DNA of 64,000 nt from Polaromonas sp. JS666 (GCF_900103405.1 NZ_FNHX01000001.1:620001-684000); one strand, 5' to 3'. Counted from the first letter of the stretch, positions 17,938 to 27,801 are shown. Numbers and translations: made by a program. Notes: generated by a model from the letters alone, not told the origin.

Positions 17938-17953
17938 GTGTGCCAGCGCACAC
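17938..17953. promoter_or_regulatory. Crp-like palindrome GTGTGC-N4-GCACAC
   Basis: A perfect inverted repeat lies in the 148-bp space between the two Crp/Fnr genes. It has a TGTG-N6-CACA core like Crp sites. It could be an operator of the 17130 gene or the stem of a terminator of the 17971 gene. Confidence 0.45.
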
Positions 17954-17970
17954 AGCCCCAAGCGGGCCGC

Positions 17971-18795
17971 CTAGACCGCGAGCTTGTCGGGCAGCAGCCG
18001 GTCGTATTCCTTCTTGACCACGGCATAACACTCGCAGGTGCGGCGCTCCAGGCCCGGCCGGTCCAGCACCGTGATGCGGCCGCGCGAATAGCGGATCAGC
18101 CCGAGGTTTTGCAGCTTGAGCGCGCCTTCGGTGACGCCCTCGCGGCGCACGCCCAGCATGTTGGCGATGAGCTCCTGTGTCATGACGAGTTCATTGCCCT
18201 GCAGGCGGTCAAGGCTCAGCAGCAGCCAGCGGCACAGCTGCTGGTCCAGCGAATGGTGGCGGTTGCACACGGCGGTCTGCGCCATTTGCGTGATCAAAGC
18301 CTGGGTGTAGCGCAGCAGCAGGTGCAGCACCGGCGCGCGCTTGAACTCTTCCTTGATCACGTCGGCCTTGAGGCGAAAACCCTGGCCGGCGCTTTGCACG
18401 ACGGCGCGGCTGGTAGTGGATTCGCCGCCCATAAAGAGCGAGATGCCGACCACGCCTTCATGGCCGACCACCGCGATCTCGGCCGAGGCGCCGTTCTCCA
18501 TCACATAGAGCAGGGAGACGATGGCCGTGGCGGGAAAGTACACATGGTCCAGCGTGCTGCCCGATTCGTAGAGCACCTGGCCCAGCGGCATGTCGACCCA
18601 CTCCAGTTGCGGCGCCCAGCGCTGCCACTCTGCCTCCGGCAAGGCGGCCAGCAGCTGGTTTTTTTTGGGATCGGGGGAAAGGCTGATTGCGGACTCCGAA
18701 GCGGGCCTGGTTGCGAGCAGGCCTCTGGCAGAGGTCTCGCACCACCTTCGAAGTATAGGCAGTAAAGGTGTTCCGGTATGTACGCTAGCGCACAA
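17971..18795 (-). CDS. Crp/Fnr family transcription regulator (second of a tandem pair), start uncertain
   Basis: Same architecture as its downstream paralogue: sensor barrel (DHVYFPATAIVSLLYVMENG...EIAVVGHEGVVGISLFM) and winged helix (ELVMTQELIANMLGVRREGVTEGALKL). The open frame reaches a TTG at 18795, but that codon overlaps a palindromic operator and the first 40 residues have no counterpart in the paralogue. No good ATG or GTG lies between. An A8 run at the expected start (about 18659-18666) raises the possibility that the true start is in another frame or that the run is a slippage site. The 3' boundary and function are firm, the 5' boundary is not. Confidence 0.8.
   Translation of the reverse strand: MCASVHTGTPLLPILRRWCETSARGLLATRPASESAISLSPDPKKNQLLAALPEAEWQRWAPQLEWVDMPLGQVLYESGSTLDHVYFPATAIVSLLYVMENGASAEIAVVGHEGVVGISLFMGGESTTSRAVVQSAGQGFRLKADVIKEEFKRAPVLHLLLRYTQALITQMAQTAVCNRHHSLDQQLCRWLLLSLDRLQGNELVMTQELIANMLGVRREGVTEGALKLQNLGLIRYSRGRITVLDRPGLERRTCECYAVVKKEYDRLLPDKLAV
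18779..18794. promoter_or_regulatory. palindromic operator-like site TGTACGCT/AGCGCACA
   Basis: The two 8-bp halves match at 7 of 8 positions as an inverted repeat and resemble the palindrome between the two Crp/Fnr genes. It lies exactly at the 5' end of the open frame of the 17971 gene, consistent with autoregulation (inference). Confidence 0.4.
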
Positions 18796-18837
18796 ACAAA
18801 GGAAAACCGGTTCCGGGCTTGCGGGAGGTATCCCGGC

Positions 18838-19119
18838 CTACCTGGCCGCCTCTTCAATCGCCTCAGTGGTCTGCAGCGCATGCTGGGCGATCTGCGCCGA
18901 GGCCAGGGCCAGCGAGGCCAGCGCATACGTGCCGCTGATGATGCCCTTGTAGGCGACTTCGGCCCCAATAGCGTCCTGGCCCAGGCCTTCGGTGGCGGCG
19001 ATGATGCAGGCCTCGACGCTGTCCAGGCCGGCGTCGCCATAGAGGTCTTCGCCTTCGTAGCTCACGCGGTATTCAAACTCGTCCTGCATCATGGGTTCGA
19101 TGTGGAAACGGACAATCAT
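18838..19119 (-). CDS. hypothetical protein
   Basis: A 93-residue acidic, Ala-rich protein of unknown function, with no signal peptide. The N-terminal half (DEFEYRVSYEGEDLYGDAGLDSVEACI) looks like a small alpha/beta fold and the C-terminal half is helical (ALASLALASAQIAQHAL). It begins 15 bp after the stop of the flavoprotein gene, so the two are probably one operon. Confidence 0.75.
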   Translation of the reverse strand: MIVRFHIEPMMQDEFEYRVSYEGEDLYGDAGLDSVEACIIAATEGLGQDAIGAEVAYKGIISGTYALASLALASAQIAQHALQTTEAIEEAAR

Positions 19120-19134
19120 GGCTTCCCCTTCTCT

Positions 19135-20562
19135 TCAGATTCCTGATGACACACCGAAGTGCGCGAGAACGCCCTGCCCCGCTACACGGCCGCTGGCAAA
19201 ACAGGCGGTCAGCAAATAGCCGCCGGTGGGCGCTTCCCAGTCCAGCATCTCGCCAGCGCAGAACACGGGCTGGCCGGGGCCCTTGAGGTTTTGCAGTTGC
19301 AGTTGCGGGCTCATGGCTTCGAACATCACGCCGCCCGCGGTGCTGATGGCTTCGTCCATCGGCCGGGTGGCGGTCACGCGCACCGGCAGGGCCTTGATGC
19401 CGGCGGCCAGGCGCACCGGGTCGGCAATCGCGTCCTTGCCCAGCAGTTCATACAGCATGGCGGCCTTGATGCCGTCCAGGTTGAGGCGGCTTTTGAGGTG
19501 GCTGGACAGAGAACGCGAGCCGCGCGGGTGCCGCACCTCGACCAGCACCTGTTCGGCTGATTTGTCCGGCAGCAAATCGAGCATGAAGGTGGCGCTGCCG
19601 TGGGCGGCGATCTCGTCGCGCAGCAAATTGGAGGCGGCATACACCAGGCTGCCTTCAACGCCGGTGGCGGTGGCGATGAACTCGCCCTTGCGGCTGAAGC
19701 TGCGGCCGCGCGAATCGGTGAAATGGATGGCGACAGACTTGAAGGGCTGGCCGGCGAAGCGGCTGGCGAAATGGTCGGTCCAGCCGGTGTGGGGTTTCGG
19801 GCTTTTGCCTATGAGCTCCTGCAAAAACTCGCGGCGGGTTTCGCCGGTATCGGCGATGGCTTCCTGCAATTGGGCCGGACTGTCAGGCCGGGCAGCGACA
19901 TCAAAGCCGCAGTTCGAAGGCTGCAGCAGCGCGAGCGCGACGCCGCGCGCGGCCAGCAGCGGCACCCAGGCGCCGTCGGAGCCCAGCCGTGCCCAGCTGC
20001 CGCCGCCCAGCGCCAGCACCACGGCATCGGCCTGCACCTGCACTTCGCCGGCGGGTGTTGCGAATTTCAACGCGCCATCTTCGGCCCAGCCCAGCCAGCG
20101 GTGCCGCATGGAAAACTTCACGCCAGCCTGGCGCAGGCGCTGCAACCAGGCGCGCAGCAGCGGCGCGGCCTTCATGTCCTTGGGAAACACGCGGCCCGAG
20201 CTGCCGATAAAGGTTTCCACGCCCAGGGCTTCGGCCCAGGCGCGCAGCTCGGTGGGGCCGAAGGCGGCCAGCAGCGGCTGCAACTGCGCGGCGCGCTCGC
20301 CGTAACGGCCCACAAAGGCCTGCGGCGCTTCGGAATGCGTGAGGTTGAGCCCGCCTATGCCGGCCAGCAAAAACTTGCGGCCCACCGAGGGCATGGCGTC
20401 GTAGACCTCCACCCTCAGGGCCGCACCGGCACCGGCCAGGGCTTCGGCGGCCATCAGGCCGGCGGGCCCGCCGCCTATGACGGCCACGCGCAATGCGGCG
20501 GCCGGGGTGGATTCAAGAGGGGATGCGCCAGGTGTCAAGGGGGTTCCGCGCGCGGCGGCCAC
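19135..20562 (-). CDS. NAD(P)/FAD-dependent flavoprotein, HI0933/BaiN-like
   Basis: A 475-residue oxidoreductase of unknown substrate. An FAD-binding Rossmann motif VAVIGGGPAGLMAAEAL starts near residue 26. GRKFLLAGIGGLNLTHSE is the signature of the HI0933 family, and a second dinucleotide-contact region VVLALGGGSWARLGSDG follows. The C-terminal STAGGVMFEAM...CAGEMLDWEAPTGGYLL closes the FAD site. It resembles the TIGR03862 subgroup. The first 20 residues look non-conserved, so the start may be later. It heads a small operon with the 93-residue unknown. Confidence 0.9.
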   Translation of the reverse strand: MAAARGTPLTPGASPLESTPAAALRVAVIGGGPAGLMAAEALAGAGAALRVEVYDAMPSVGRKFLLAGIGGLNLTHSEAPQAFVGRYGERAAQLQPLLAAFGPTELRAWAEALGVETFIGSSGRVFPKDMKAAPLLRAWLQRLRQAGVKFSMRHRWLGWAEDGALKFATPAGEVQVQADAVVLALGGGSWARLGSDGAWVPLLAARGVALALLQPSNCGFDVAARPDSPAQLQEAIADTGETRREFLQELIGKSPKPHTGWTDHFASRFAGQPFKSVAIHFTDSRGRSFSRKGEFIATATGVEGSLVYAASNLLRDEIAAHGSATFMLDLLPDKSAEQVLVEVRHPRGSRSLSSHLKSRLNLDGIKAAMLYELLGKDAIADPVRLAAGIKALPVRVTATRPMDEAISTAGGVMFEAMSPQLQLQNLKGPGQPVFCAGEMLDWEAPTGGYLLTACFASGRVAGQGVLAHFGVSSGI

Positions 20563-20701
20563 AGGTTAAACAGGAAAAATCGGAAGGTTCGCGGTCGCGA
20601 ACACAAAGCGCCTCAAACGGGCGCGGTTCGGCGGAACAGGATGGCCCGATTATTACAGGGAGAGGCCGCTGGGATAGCGGCCGGCCGCCGGCCCTTGGCC
20701 C

Positions 20702-21334
20702 TTACATGGGCGGCGCAAACCCATTGCGCCCGACGATCACGCGCAGCGCGGTCGGCTTGCCGCCCTGCTCCTGGGCGGTGATCATCACTTTCGCGCCGGG
20801 CACCAGCAAGGTGTTTTCATCGGCCTTTCCGGGTTTGAAGGAGACCACGGGCGCATCGGGCGGCACGATGACGGTTTTTTCGCCGTCCTTGTAGCGCAGC
20901 GTGAGCTTTTGCCCGCCGGGCACCGTCGAAGGCGCGGCGGCCAGGTCGGCCACGGTGGCGTTGGTCATGGTGCTTTCGGGCCGCAAGTCCCAGGGGCGGT
21001 GGCCTTCGCCGGTGCCGCGCGCGGCTTCGGGAAACACCACCACCTCCAGCGCCAGCTGGCTGCCGTCGGCCTGCGGCATGGCGGCCGTACCTATATAGCT
21101 GCCGGGCTTGATGTCGGCCAGCGCCAGCGGAAAGACTTCCGAGACATCCATCGCGGCGGGCCGCACCAGCGTGATGACTTCGCCGCTGCGCTCCCTGACG
21201 GTGAGGCTGGAGGCATCGATTTTTTCAATCGTGGCGCGCAGGCGCACGGTGGGGTTGGCCGGCGCGGGGCTTTGCGCCAGGGCCAGCGGCAAGGTGGCCG
21301 CCAGGGTTAGGGTGGCGAGGAAATGCTTGAACAT
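20702..21334 (-). CDS. exported protein of unknown function, DUF5666-like OB fold
   Basis: A 210-residue periplasmic protein. The ATG at 21334 follows an AAAGGAT site and starts a clean signal peptide, MFKHFLATLTLAATLPLALAQ. Two repeated beta modules are visible, RATIEKIDASSLTVRERSGEVITL near the N-terminus and TLRYKDGEKTVIVPPDAPVV later, resembling DUF5666-type OB domains. There is no catalytic motif. It follows addA by 58 bp on the same strand and could be co-transcribed. Confidence 0.75.
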   Translation of the reverse strand: MFKHFLATLTLAATLPLALAQSPAPANPTVRLRATIEKIDASSLTVRERSGEVITLVRPAAMDVSEVFPLALADIKPGSYIGTAAMPQADGSQLALEVVVFPEAARGTGEGHRPWDLRPESTMTNATVADLAAAPSTVPGGQKLTLRYKDGEKTVIVPPDAPVVSFKPGKADENTLLVPGAKVMITAQEQGGKPTALRVIVGRNGFAPPM

Positions 21335-21392
21335 GGGAATCCTTTCAGCCGGCATGGAGTGGAAGGAATGGCGCCGGACAGGCCCGGTGTGA

Positions 21393-24300
21393 TCAGTCCA
21401 CCAGGACCACAGTTCCCTGCCCCGTCAGAAAAGCCGCTTTGACCGGAGCGCCCGGGTAGATGCGCTGCACCGCCGCGCGGTAAGCCTGCAGTTGCGCGAC
21501 CAGCGCGGGCTGGCGCTGCGGGGCGGTGGCCGATTTGTAGTCCAGCACCCACCAGTGGCCTTCGTGGCCGGCGTCCTTGCGCTGCACCAGGCGGTCCAGC
21601 CGCAGTGCCTGGCCGGCATAGACCAGGTCGACTTCATTGCCCTGCCAGGCCAGCACCTCGGGCCGCCAGGCCCAGGCGCCCTCGCCGGCCAGGATGCGGC
21701 CGGCCAGCGCGGCCGACTGCGCGGCCTGGGCCGGGCTCAGGCGGAACTCACGCGCCGCGGCCGCCACCTGTTCGGGCAACAAGGCGCCGCCCCATTCCAG
21801 CAAACGGTGCATGGCCTTGCCTATGCGGGCCTTGAGGGAGTCTTCATCGAGGCTCTCCACGGCCGGCGGCTCGACCAGGGCCTGGGGCAGCTCGGGCAAT
21901 TCAGGCAGGTAGAACACACCGGCATCGGCTGCGTCAGGGCGTTGGCCCGCCGTTTCGTCGGCCACAGGTGCGGGCAGTTCACCCAGCAGGCCCTGCAGGC
22001 GCTGCCACCAGCTTTCGGTGGTCACGCGGTGCGGCTCAATCGAGGAAATCACCAGGGTGTGGCGCGCGCGTGTGAGCGCCACATAGAGCGCATTAAGCTC
22101 TTCGCGCTTGCGGGCGGCCTGCTCGGCGGCCAGGGTGTCGGCGGCGCAGGCGGGCGGCCGGCTTTCGCTGACGAGGAAGACAAACTTGCGCGGCTCGGTG
22201 GCCTCGCCGGGCCAGTCGACCAGCACGCCCATGCTGTCGGCGTTGCGCTCGACGGTGTCGGTGTCCAGCAGCAGCACGGCCTCGGCCTCCAGGCCCTTGG
22301 CGCCGTGAATGGTCAGCAGGCGCACCGCTTCGCCGCTGACAGTGGCCGGCGCCTGCGTGCCGCCGGCCTTGAGGGCACGCACAAAACCATAAGGCGTGGC
22401 GTAGCGGCCGCCGTCCAGTTCCAGCGAAACGCCCAGCAGCGCGCGCAAATTGGCCAGCACCGCGCCGCGCTGGGCCGTGGGCGCCGCGGCGCCAAAACGC
22501 GCGAGCACGTCGCCGTCGTCGTAAATGCCCTGCAGCGCGTCGTGCGGCGGCAGGCTGTCGAGCCAGCTTTTCCAGCGCGCCAGCGTTGCGCCCAGGCCTT
22601 GCAGCTCGGGCGTCAGCAGCTCTTCTTTTTGCAGCAACTCATACCAGGGCTTGCCGTGTTCGCGCTGCAGCAGGGCCAGTTGCACCAAGGCGTCGTCAGC
22701 CAGGCCGAAGAGCGGCGAACGCAGCGCGCGCGCCAGGGACAAGTCATGCTGCGGCGAGACCAGCACGTCGAGCAAGGCGACCAGGTCCAGCACTTCGCAG
22801 CAGTCAATGAGCTCGGTTTTTTCGCCGACCTGGGCGGGAATGTGCAGGGCGCGCAGCTCATCCTGCAGCGGCAGCAGGCCTGCGCGTTTGCGCGACAACA
22901 CCATCACGTCCTGGGGTCGCAGCCCACCGGCGATCTGCTGGGATATCCATGCGGCGGCCTGTCGGGCCTCGCGCGTGCGCAAGGTTTCCTCGGGCAGTTC
23001 GCGCGGCGTGGTGAGGCTGTCGCGCCAGCCGGCGGCCAGCGGCGAGGCCTCTTCCTCGTCCTTGTTGCGCGGAATGGGCGGCAGGCGGCCCACGGCGCCG
23101 GCCAGGCCCGAGGCTGTGGTGTGCTCGCGAAAGCCGTCATAGGCGTCGGCTTCGCGCGCCGTCACCATGGCGGCGTTGACGGTGTCTATCACGGCCTCGG
23201 CATTGCGGCGCGTGTGGTCGCAACTGAGCAGATCGCCGCCCAGGCCGTGCACCACAAAAGCCTGCGCGGCGCGAAAGACCTGCGGCTCGGCGCGGCGGAA
23301 GCGGTAAATGCTTTGTTTGGGGTCGCCCACCAGGAAGACGCTGGGCGCCGTGCCCGCGCCCGAATAGCCGATCAGCCACGCGTACAGGGCCTGCCACTGC
23401 AGCGGGTTGGTGTCCTGGAACTCGTCGATCATCAGGTGGCGTATGCGCGCATCCAGGCGCTCCTGCACCCAGCCCGAGAGCACGGGGTCGGCCAGCATCA
23501 GCAGCGCGGCGCGCTCCACGTCGTTCATGTCGACCCAGCCGCGTTCACGCTTGAGGGCGGTGAACTGCGCGATCAGCACGCGGCTCAGGCGCGCCATGCG
23601 CTGCTGGTGTTGCCAGGCGTCGTGCTGCTGGCGGGCCGCGACCACACGCAGCACCAGGTCCTGGGCAATGCGCACCTGCTCGATGCCGATGATTTTTTCG
23701 CCGAACTTGCGCGGCGTGCCTTTTTCGGTCAGCAGGGCCGCGATGGCCGCCGGGAAGTCGCCGGCGGTCAGCGCCTGCTCCAGTTCCACCCCCTTGGCCG
23801 AAAAAGTCGGCGCGCTGGCGCGGCCCAGCGCCATGGCGGCGTCCCTCAGGGTCTGCCGGTGAAAGCGATTGGTGCTGAGCAGTTCTTCCGGCTCATCAAG
23901 CCCGCCGAATTCGGTGAACTGCGCCGCAAAGGGCTGCACCGAGGCGGCAATCACGCCTTTTTCGTCGGCCAGTGTGAACTCGGTACGTTTGTCGAGCGAG
24001 GCCTGCAAGGCCTTGTCGGCCTGGAAGCGGCCGTGGGTGAGCACCACGGCCTCGAAGTCGGCCTTGAGCGCGGCGTCGGCCGCGACCGCCGCGTAAAAGC
24101 GCCGCCAGACCAAGGCGCGCGCGGGCGCGTCGTCTTCGAGCAGCTCGTAATTGACGGGCAGCTCCAGCCGCTGCAGCACCGCGACCGGCGCGCTGCGCAG
24201 CAAGGCCGCGAACCAACTGTGGAAGGTGCGTATCTGCACGGAGCGCCCGCTGGCCAGGATGGAACGGTAGAGATTGGACAGCTGCTCGCGCAGCTGCTGC

Positions 24301-24692
24301 GCGGCCTGCCGGCCCTTGGCGCCAGCCAGGTCCAGCTGTACGCCGCGCATTTCGAGCTCGCGCTGCAAGGTGGCGTCGTCGGCATGGGCAAAGGCCTTGA
24401 GCCAGTCGTCCAGGCGCTCGCGCATTTCCCCGGCGGCTTTTTTGGTGAAGGTGATGGCCAGGATCTCATGCGGCAAGACCTGCTGGCCGGGCGCGGCCGT
24501 GGCACCGTCCAGCAGGGCGCGAACGATGCGTGAGACCAGCATCCAGGTTTTGCCGGCGCCGGCGCAGGCCTCGACCGCAACGCTGCGCCGCGGGTCGCAG
24601 GCAATCGCATAAAAGGCCTCGGCCGAGACCGGCTCGCCGTTGCATTCGTAGGCGGCGGTGTGGGCGACCAGGGTGTTGGCCGGTGGTGTCAT
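21393..24692 (-). CDS. UvrD-type helicase-exonuclease, AddA-like
   Basis: A 1099-residue helicase-nuclease for double-strand break end resection. I chose the ATG that overlaps the stop of the partner gene (ATGA). Walker A is in VEACAGAGKTWML, motif Ia in LAITFTKKAAGEMRERL, motif II in LMIDEFQDTNPLQW, motif III in FLVGDPKQSIYRFRRAEP, and later motifs in LLTIHGAKGLEAEAV and YVALTRARHTLV. The C-terminus carries a PD-(D/E)XK nuclease (EVDLVYAGQALRLDRLV then VLDYKSA). This is the AddA arrangement rather than RecB with RecC/RecD. Confidence 0.92.
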   Translation of the reverse strand: MTPPANTLVAHTAAYECNGEPVSAEAFYAIACDPRRSVAVEACAGAGKTWMLVSRIVRALLDGATAAPGQQVLPHEILAITFTKKAAGEMRERLDDWLKAFAHADDATLQRELEMRGVQLDLAGAKGRQAAQQLREQLSNLYRSILASGRSVQIRTFHSWFAALLRSAPVAVLQRLELPVNYELLEDDAPARALVWRRFYAAVAADAALKADFEAVVLTHGRFQADKALQASLDKRTEFTLADEKGVIAASVQPFAAQFTEFGGLDEPEELLSTNRFHRQTLRDAAMALGRASAPTFSAKGVELEQALTAGDFPAAIAALLTEKGTPRKFGEKIIGIEQVRIAQDLVLRVVAARQQHDAWQHQQRMARLSRVLIAQFTALKRERGWVDMNDVERAALLMLADPVLSGWVQERLDARIRHLMIDEFQDTNPLQWQALYAWLIGYSGAGTAPSVFLVGDPKQSIYRFRRAEPQVFRAAQAFVVHGLGGDLLSCDHTRRNAEAVIDTVNAAMVTAREADAYDGFREHTTASGLAGAVGRLPPIPRNKDEEEASPLAAGWRDSLTTPRELPEETLRTREARQAAAWISQQIAGGLRPQDVMVLSRKRAGLLPLQDELRALHIPAQVGEKTELIDCCEVLDLVALLDVLVSPQHDLSLARALRSPLFGLADDALVQLALLQREHGKPWYELLQKEELLTPELQGLGATLARWKSWLDSLPPHDALQGIYDDGDVLARFGAAAPTAQRGAVLANLRALLGVSLELDGGRYATPYGFVRALKAGGTQAPATVSGEAVRLLTIHGAKGLEAEAVLLLDTDTVERNADSMGVLVDWPGEATEPRKFVFLVSESRPPACAADTLAAEQAARKREELNALYVALTRARHTLVISSIEPHRVTTESWWQRLQGLLGELPAPVADETAGQRPDAADAGVFYLPELPELPQALVEPPAVESLDEDSLKARIGKAMHRLLEWGGALLPEQVAAAAREFRLSPAQAAQSAALAGRILAGEGAWAWRPEVLAWQGNEVDLVYAGQALRLDRLVQRKDAGHEGHWWVLDYKSATAPQRQPALVAQLQAYRAAVQRIYPGAPVKAAFLTGQGTVVLVD

Positions 24693-27289
24693 GCGCCCTC
24701 CTCCCCGGCGGCATCCTCGTCCAGGCTCCAGAAGTCCTTGCGGCATAAACCACGCGCGGCACAGTAGTCGCAGGCCTTGCCCTCGCCCAGCGCCGGCAGG
24801 GCCGCGCCGCGTGCGATGCGGGCCATGTCGGTCAGGATGCTGTCTATCAGTTCATCGCGCAGGCCGACGATCTCGGGCTGCTCATAGGTTTTGGTCGGCT
24901 CTTTTTCGCCGAGGTTGACGTAGGCCGCGGCCAGGGTGTCGTCGCTCATGAGCGCGGCGTAAAAGGCGAGCTGGGTGTCTTCCTGGCCGCCCTTGATGCG
25001 TTCGGCGGTGGTGGCGCGCGGCTCGGTCTTGTAGTCGATCAGCAGCGCATGGCCGTCGGCCTGGCGGTCTATGCGGTCCAGCTTGCCGAGCAAAGTCAGT
25101 TCGCCCAGCGGCATTTCGCGCCAGACCTCGGCTTCGTCAAAAGTGGCGCCGCTCGCTTCATGATCAGCCAGCCAGGCCAGGTAGCCTTCGCGCACGCCGG
25201 GCCAGGCGGCGGCAAAGGGCAGGAATTCGCTTTCGGTCAGTGCCAGTTCCTGGGCGGCGCGGTCCGCCGCCGCATCCATCATGGTGGCGCGGACGGCCGG
25301 GTCGTCGGTAGGCTGCGCTTTCAATGCCTCATGGAAATGCCGCAGCAGGCCGTGCAGCCAGTTGCCGAAGTCGCGTTTGCCGAGTTCGCTTTCAAGCTCC
25401 TCGGGCTCCTGCAGCTTGAGCTGGCGCAGCGCGAAGAAGCGGTAAGGGCAGCGGCGCAGGTCTTCATAGGCACTCGCTGACAGCCGCGTGAGGGGCAAGG
25501 CCTCACCGGTCGGAAAGGGGTGCGGCGTGGGCTGGATGTCCACGGCGCGCAGGCTGCGCGGGTCGGCGGCGGCTTGGGCCTCTTGGGGGGCGTCGTCCTG
25601 CGCCAGCAGCAGTTCCTGCACAAAACCGCTGGGGATCAGGTGCTCGCCGGCTTCGCTGCTGCGCCACAGCACGTCGACCCGCGGCGCCTGCAGGGCGTAA
25701 TGCCAGGCCTGGCGGGCTGCGGCGGCCAGGGTCTCGCGCGAGGGCAGGCCCAGCAGCTCGCGCTGGGCGGGTGTCCAGGGGCCGGCCGGTTCGGGCGAGA
25801 CCGGCAGGCGGATCTCGTCGCAGCCGGGCAGCACCACGGCGCGCATGGGCCGACCCAGCAGCTGGGGCAGCGGCAGGATCACGACCTGCTCGGCCGCCGG
25901 GTGCGGCGGCGCGAACTTGCCGCCTTCCAGCGCCTGATTGGCCCATTGGGTGAAATCATGCAGGCGCATGACCGGCGAGGCCTGGAATTCAATCTCGGCG
26001 CCCTCGTACAGGCGCAGCACCTCGAGCACGGCCTGGCCGGCTTCGTCTTCGGCCAAGGCCTCCCACTGGCCGGCCGCCTGCAGCGCGGCGCGCAAATCGC
26101 GCAGCCACACGGCCAGCGGGCGGGCGCGGGCCAGGGGCGCACGCAGCGCGTTGGCCTGCAGGGCCAGCGGCTGGGTGGCCATAAAGGCCGGCAGCACGAT
26201 GTCTTCAGCGGCAAATTCCGGCAGGTCGCGCCAGGCGCGCACGCCGACGCGGCGCAGCTCGGTTTCGGCGGCGGTCACCAGCATGGGCTCAAAGGCGGGC
26301 GCGTTCTTGAGCCAGTCGAGCACGGCGTCTGTCGAAGCATCCCAGGGCAAGGCGCGCAGCAAGCTCATGAGGCCGGCGGCGGCGCGCGTGGTGGACAGCT
26401 TCCAGCCGGTTTCGTCGCGCATGGCGATGCCGCGCTCGGCCAGCATGGCGCCCACGCGGCGCGTGAGCTGGCGGTCCTGCGCGATCAGGGCGACCGGGTT
26501 GCGCCCCTGCGCCAGGTGGGCCAGCACGCAGGCGGCGGCACGGCCGGCTTCGTCCTCGGCGTCCTGGGCGACATGCAAGGCGGGCGGCGGGCCGGCTTCC
26601 AGGGGAATGCACAAGGGGATGAACAGGGACAGTTCGCCGAAATGGGCCTTGAGCGCCTCGGTCAGCGGGTCGGCCTGGAAGCCTTCGAGCACGGCGAACA
26701 GCAGGGGCCGGGCCTGGAACAGGCGATCCGTCGGGTAGGCCGAGGCCGCGGCCCAGGCCAGCGCGATGCGGCCCACGGCGGCTTCGAGCGCCAGCACCGG
26801 GGAATCCAGGCCCGCGCCCAGGGTCTGGGCCAGCCCTTCGCTCCAGGCGCGGCGCCTGGCCGGCATGACGGCGGCGGCCACGCCGGCCAGGCTCCAGGCG
26901 GCCTCGACCAGGCGGCCGGCCAGCGCGTCCTGCTGGCTGCCCAGCCCGGCGCGCTCCAGCAGCGAGGCGGCGGTGAGCATGTCGACGGCCACGTCCATGC
27001 GCAAATCGTCGCCCGAGGGCGTGAACAGGCCCAGCGTGCCGCCCAGGCCGCCGGCCCAGTTCATGGTGGTTTCAAAACGCGGGACAAAAAAGGTGTCGCC
27101 GGCCTGCGCGGCCCAGGCCTGGCGCGCCTGCTGGATCAGCTGGGCATAGGGCAGCAGCACCACACATTCGGCCGGGTGCACGCCGCGCGCCTCGATGGCC
27201 GTGGCCAACGCGGCCATGGCCTGGCGCCAGCACCGCGCATCAGGCGGGGCGGCGGTGTCGGCAAGGTCGGCGATGGAGGCTGGTGGCAT
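24689..27289 (-). CDS. AddB-like nuclease subunit with Fe-S cluster motif
   Basis: An 866-residue partner of the AddA-like protein, with its stop overlapping the addA start. The N-terminal inactive-helicase part is weakly conserved. The C-terminal PD-(D/E)XK nuclease is clear: LTRLSASAYEDLRRCPYRFFALR with the first Cys, the catalytic LLGKLDRIDR and LIDYKTE, and the last three cysteines in ACDYCAARGLCRKDF, which should hold a 4Fe-4S cluster as in AddB. Size is smaller than Bacillus AddB but fits proteobacterial versions. Confidence 0.88.
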   Translation of the reverse strand: MPPASIADLADTAAPPDARCWRQAMAALATAIEARGVHPAECVVLLPYAQLIQQARQAWAAQAGDTFFVPRFETTMNWAGGLGGTLGLFTPSGDDLRMDVAVDMLTAASLLERAGLGSQQDALAGRLVEAAWSLAGVAAAVMPARRRAWSEGLAQTLGAGLDSPVLALEAAVGRIALAWAAASAYPTDRLFQARPLLFAVLEGFQADPLTEALKAHFGELSLFIPLCIPLEAGPPPALHVAQDAEDEAGRAAACVLAHLAQGRNPVALIAQDRQLTRRVGAMLAERGIAMRDETGWKLSTTRAAAGLMSLLRALPWDASTDAVLDWLKNAPAFEPMLVTAAETELRRVGVRAWRDLPEFAAEDIVLPAFMATQPLALQANALRAPLARARPLAVWLRDLRAALQAAGQWEALAEDEAGQAVLEVLRLYEGAEIEFQASPVMRLHDFTQWANQALEGGKFAPPHPAAEQVVILPLPQLLGRPMRAVVLPGCDEIRLPVSPEPAGPWTPAQRELLGLPSRETLAAAARQAWHYALQAPRVDVLWRSSEAGEHLIPSGFVQELLLAQDDAPQEAQAAADPRSLRAVDIQPTPHPFPTGEALPLTRLSASAYEDLRRCPYRFFALRQLKLQEPEELESELGKRDFGNWLHGLLRHFHEALKAQPTDDPAVRATMMDAAADRAAQELALTESEFLPFAAAWPGVREGYLAWLADHEASGATFDEAEVWREMPLGELTLLGKLDRIDRQADGHALLIDYKTEPRATTAERIKGGQEDTQLAFYAALMSDDTLAAAYVNLGEKEPTKTYEQPEIVGLRDELIDSILTDMARIARGAALPALGEGKACDYCAARGLCRKDFWSLDEDAAGEEGA

Positions 27290-27468
27290 GAATAGGGTTT
27301 GCGACGGGCGACAGGGGGCAACTTGGGACGGGCCGCAAGCGAATTGAGCGGATGGCTATCAGGGTGATAGCCCCTGCCTGCCCGACCCGGCCACTTGCTT
27401 TCTGCCACAATGACTGCAACTTTAGCCCTACGTATCGTAACCATCCTAACCAAGACAAAGGAGCCGCC

Positions 27469-27801
27469 ATGGCGAGCGAACTGATCAAACATACCACTGA
27501 TGCCACCTTCGAAGCCGATGTGCTGCAATCCTCCAAACCCGTGCTGGTGGACTACTGGGCCGAATGGTGCGGTCCGTGCAAGATGATCGCTCCGATCCTG
27601 GATGAAGTGGCGACCGGCTACGACGGCAAGCTGCAGATTGCCAAGATGAACGTGGACGAAAACCGCGACATCCCCGCCAAGTTCGGCATCCGCGGCATCC
27701 CCACGCTGATGCTGTTCAAGGACGGCCAGCTGGCCGCCACCAAGGTCGGCGCCATGAGCAAGGCCCAATTGACCGCCTTCATCGACCAGCAACTGGCCTG
27801 A
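27469..27801 (+). CDS. trxA: thioredoxin 1
   Basis: A 110-residue disulfide reductase. The active site is WCGPCK with Cys34 and Cys37. The cis-proline loop [14 protein letters not shown] is intact. The ATG at 27469 follows an AAAGGAG site at ideal spacing. Its position immediately upstream of rho is conserved in many proteobacteria. Confidence 0.98.
   Translation: MASELIKHTTDATFEADVLQSSKPVLVDYWAEWCGPCKMIAPILDEVATGYDGKLQIAKMNVDENRDIPAKFGIRGIPTLMLFKDGQLAATKVGAMSKAQLTAFIDQQLA

Noticed and set aside
21492..24533. 1013-codon plus-strand ORF opposite addA
   Set aside because: Composition is Gln/Gly/His/Arg-rich and follows the codon structure of addA in antisense; no start signal or motif supports it.
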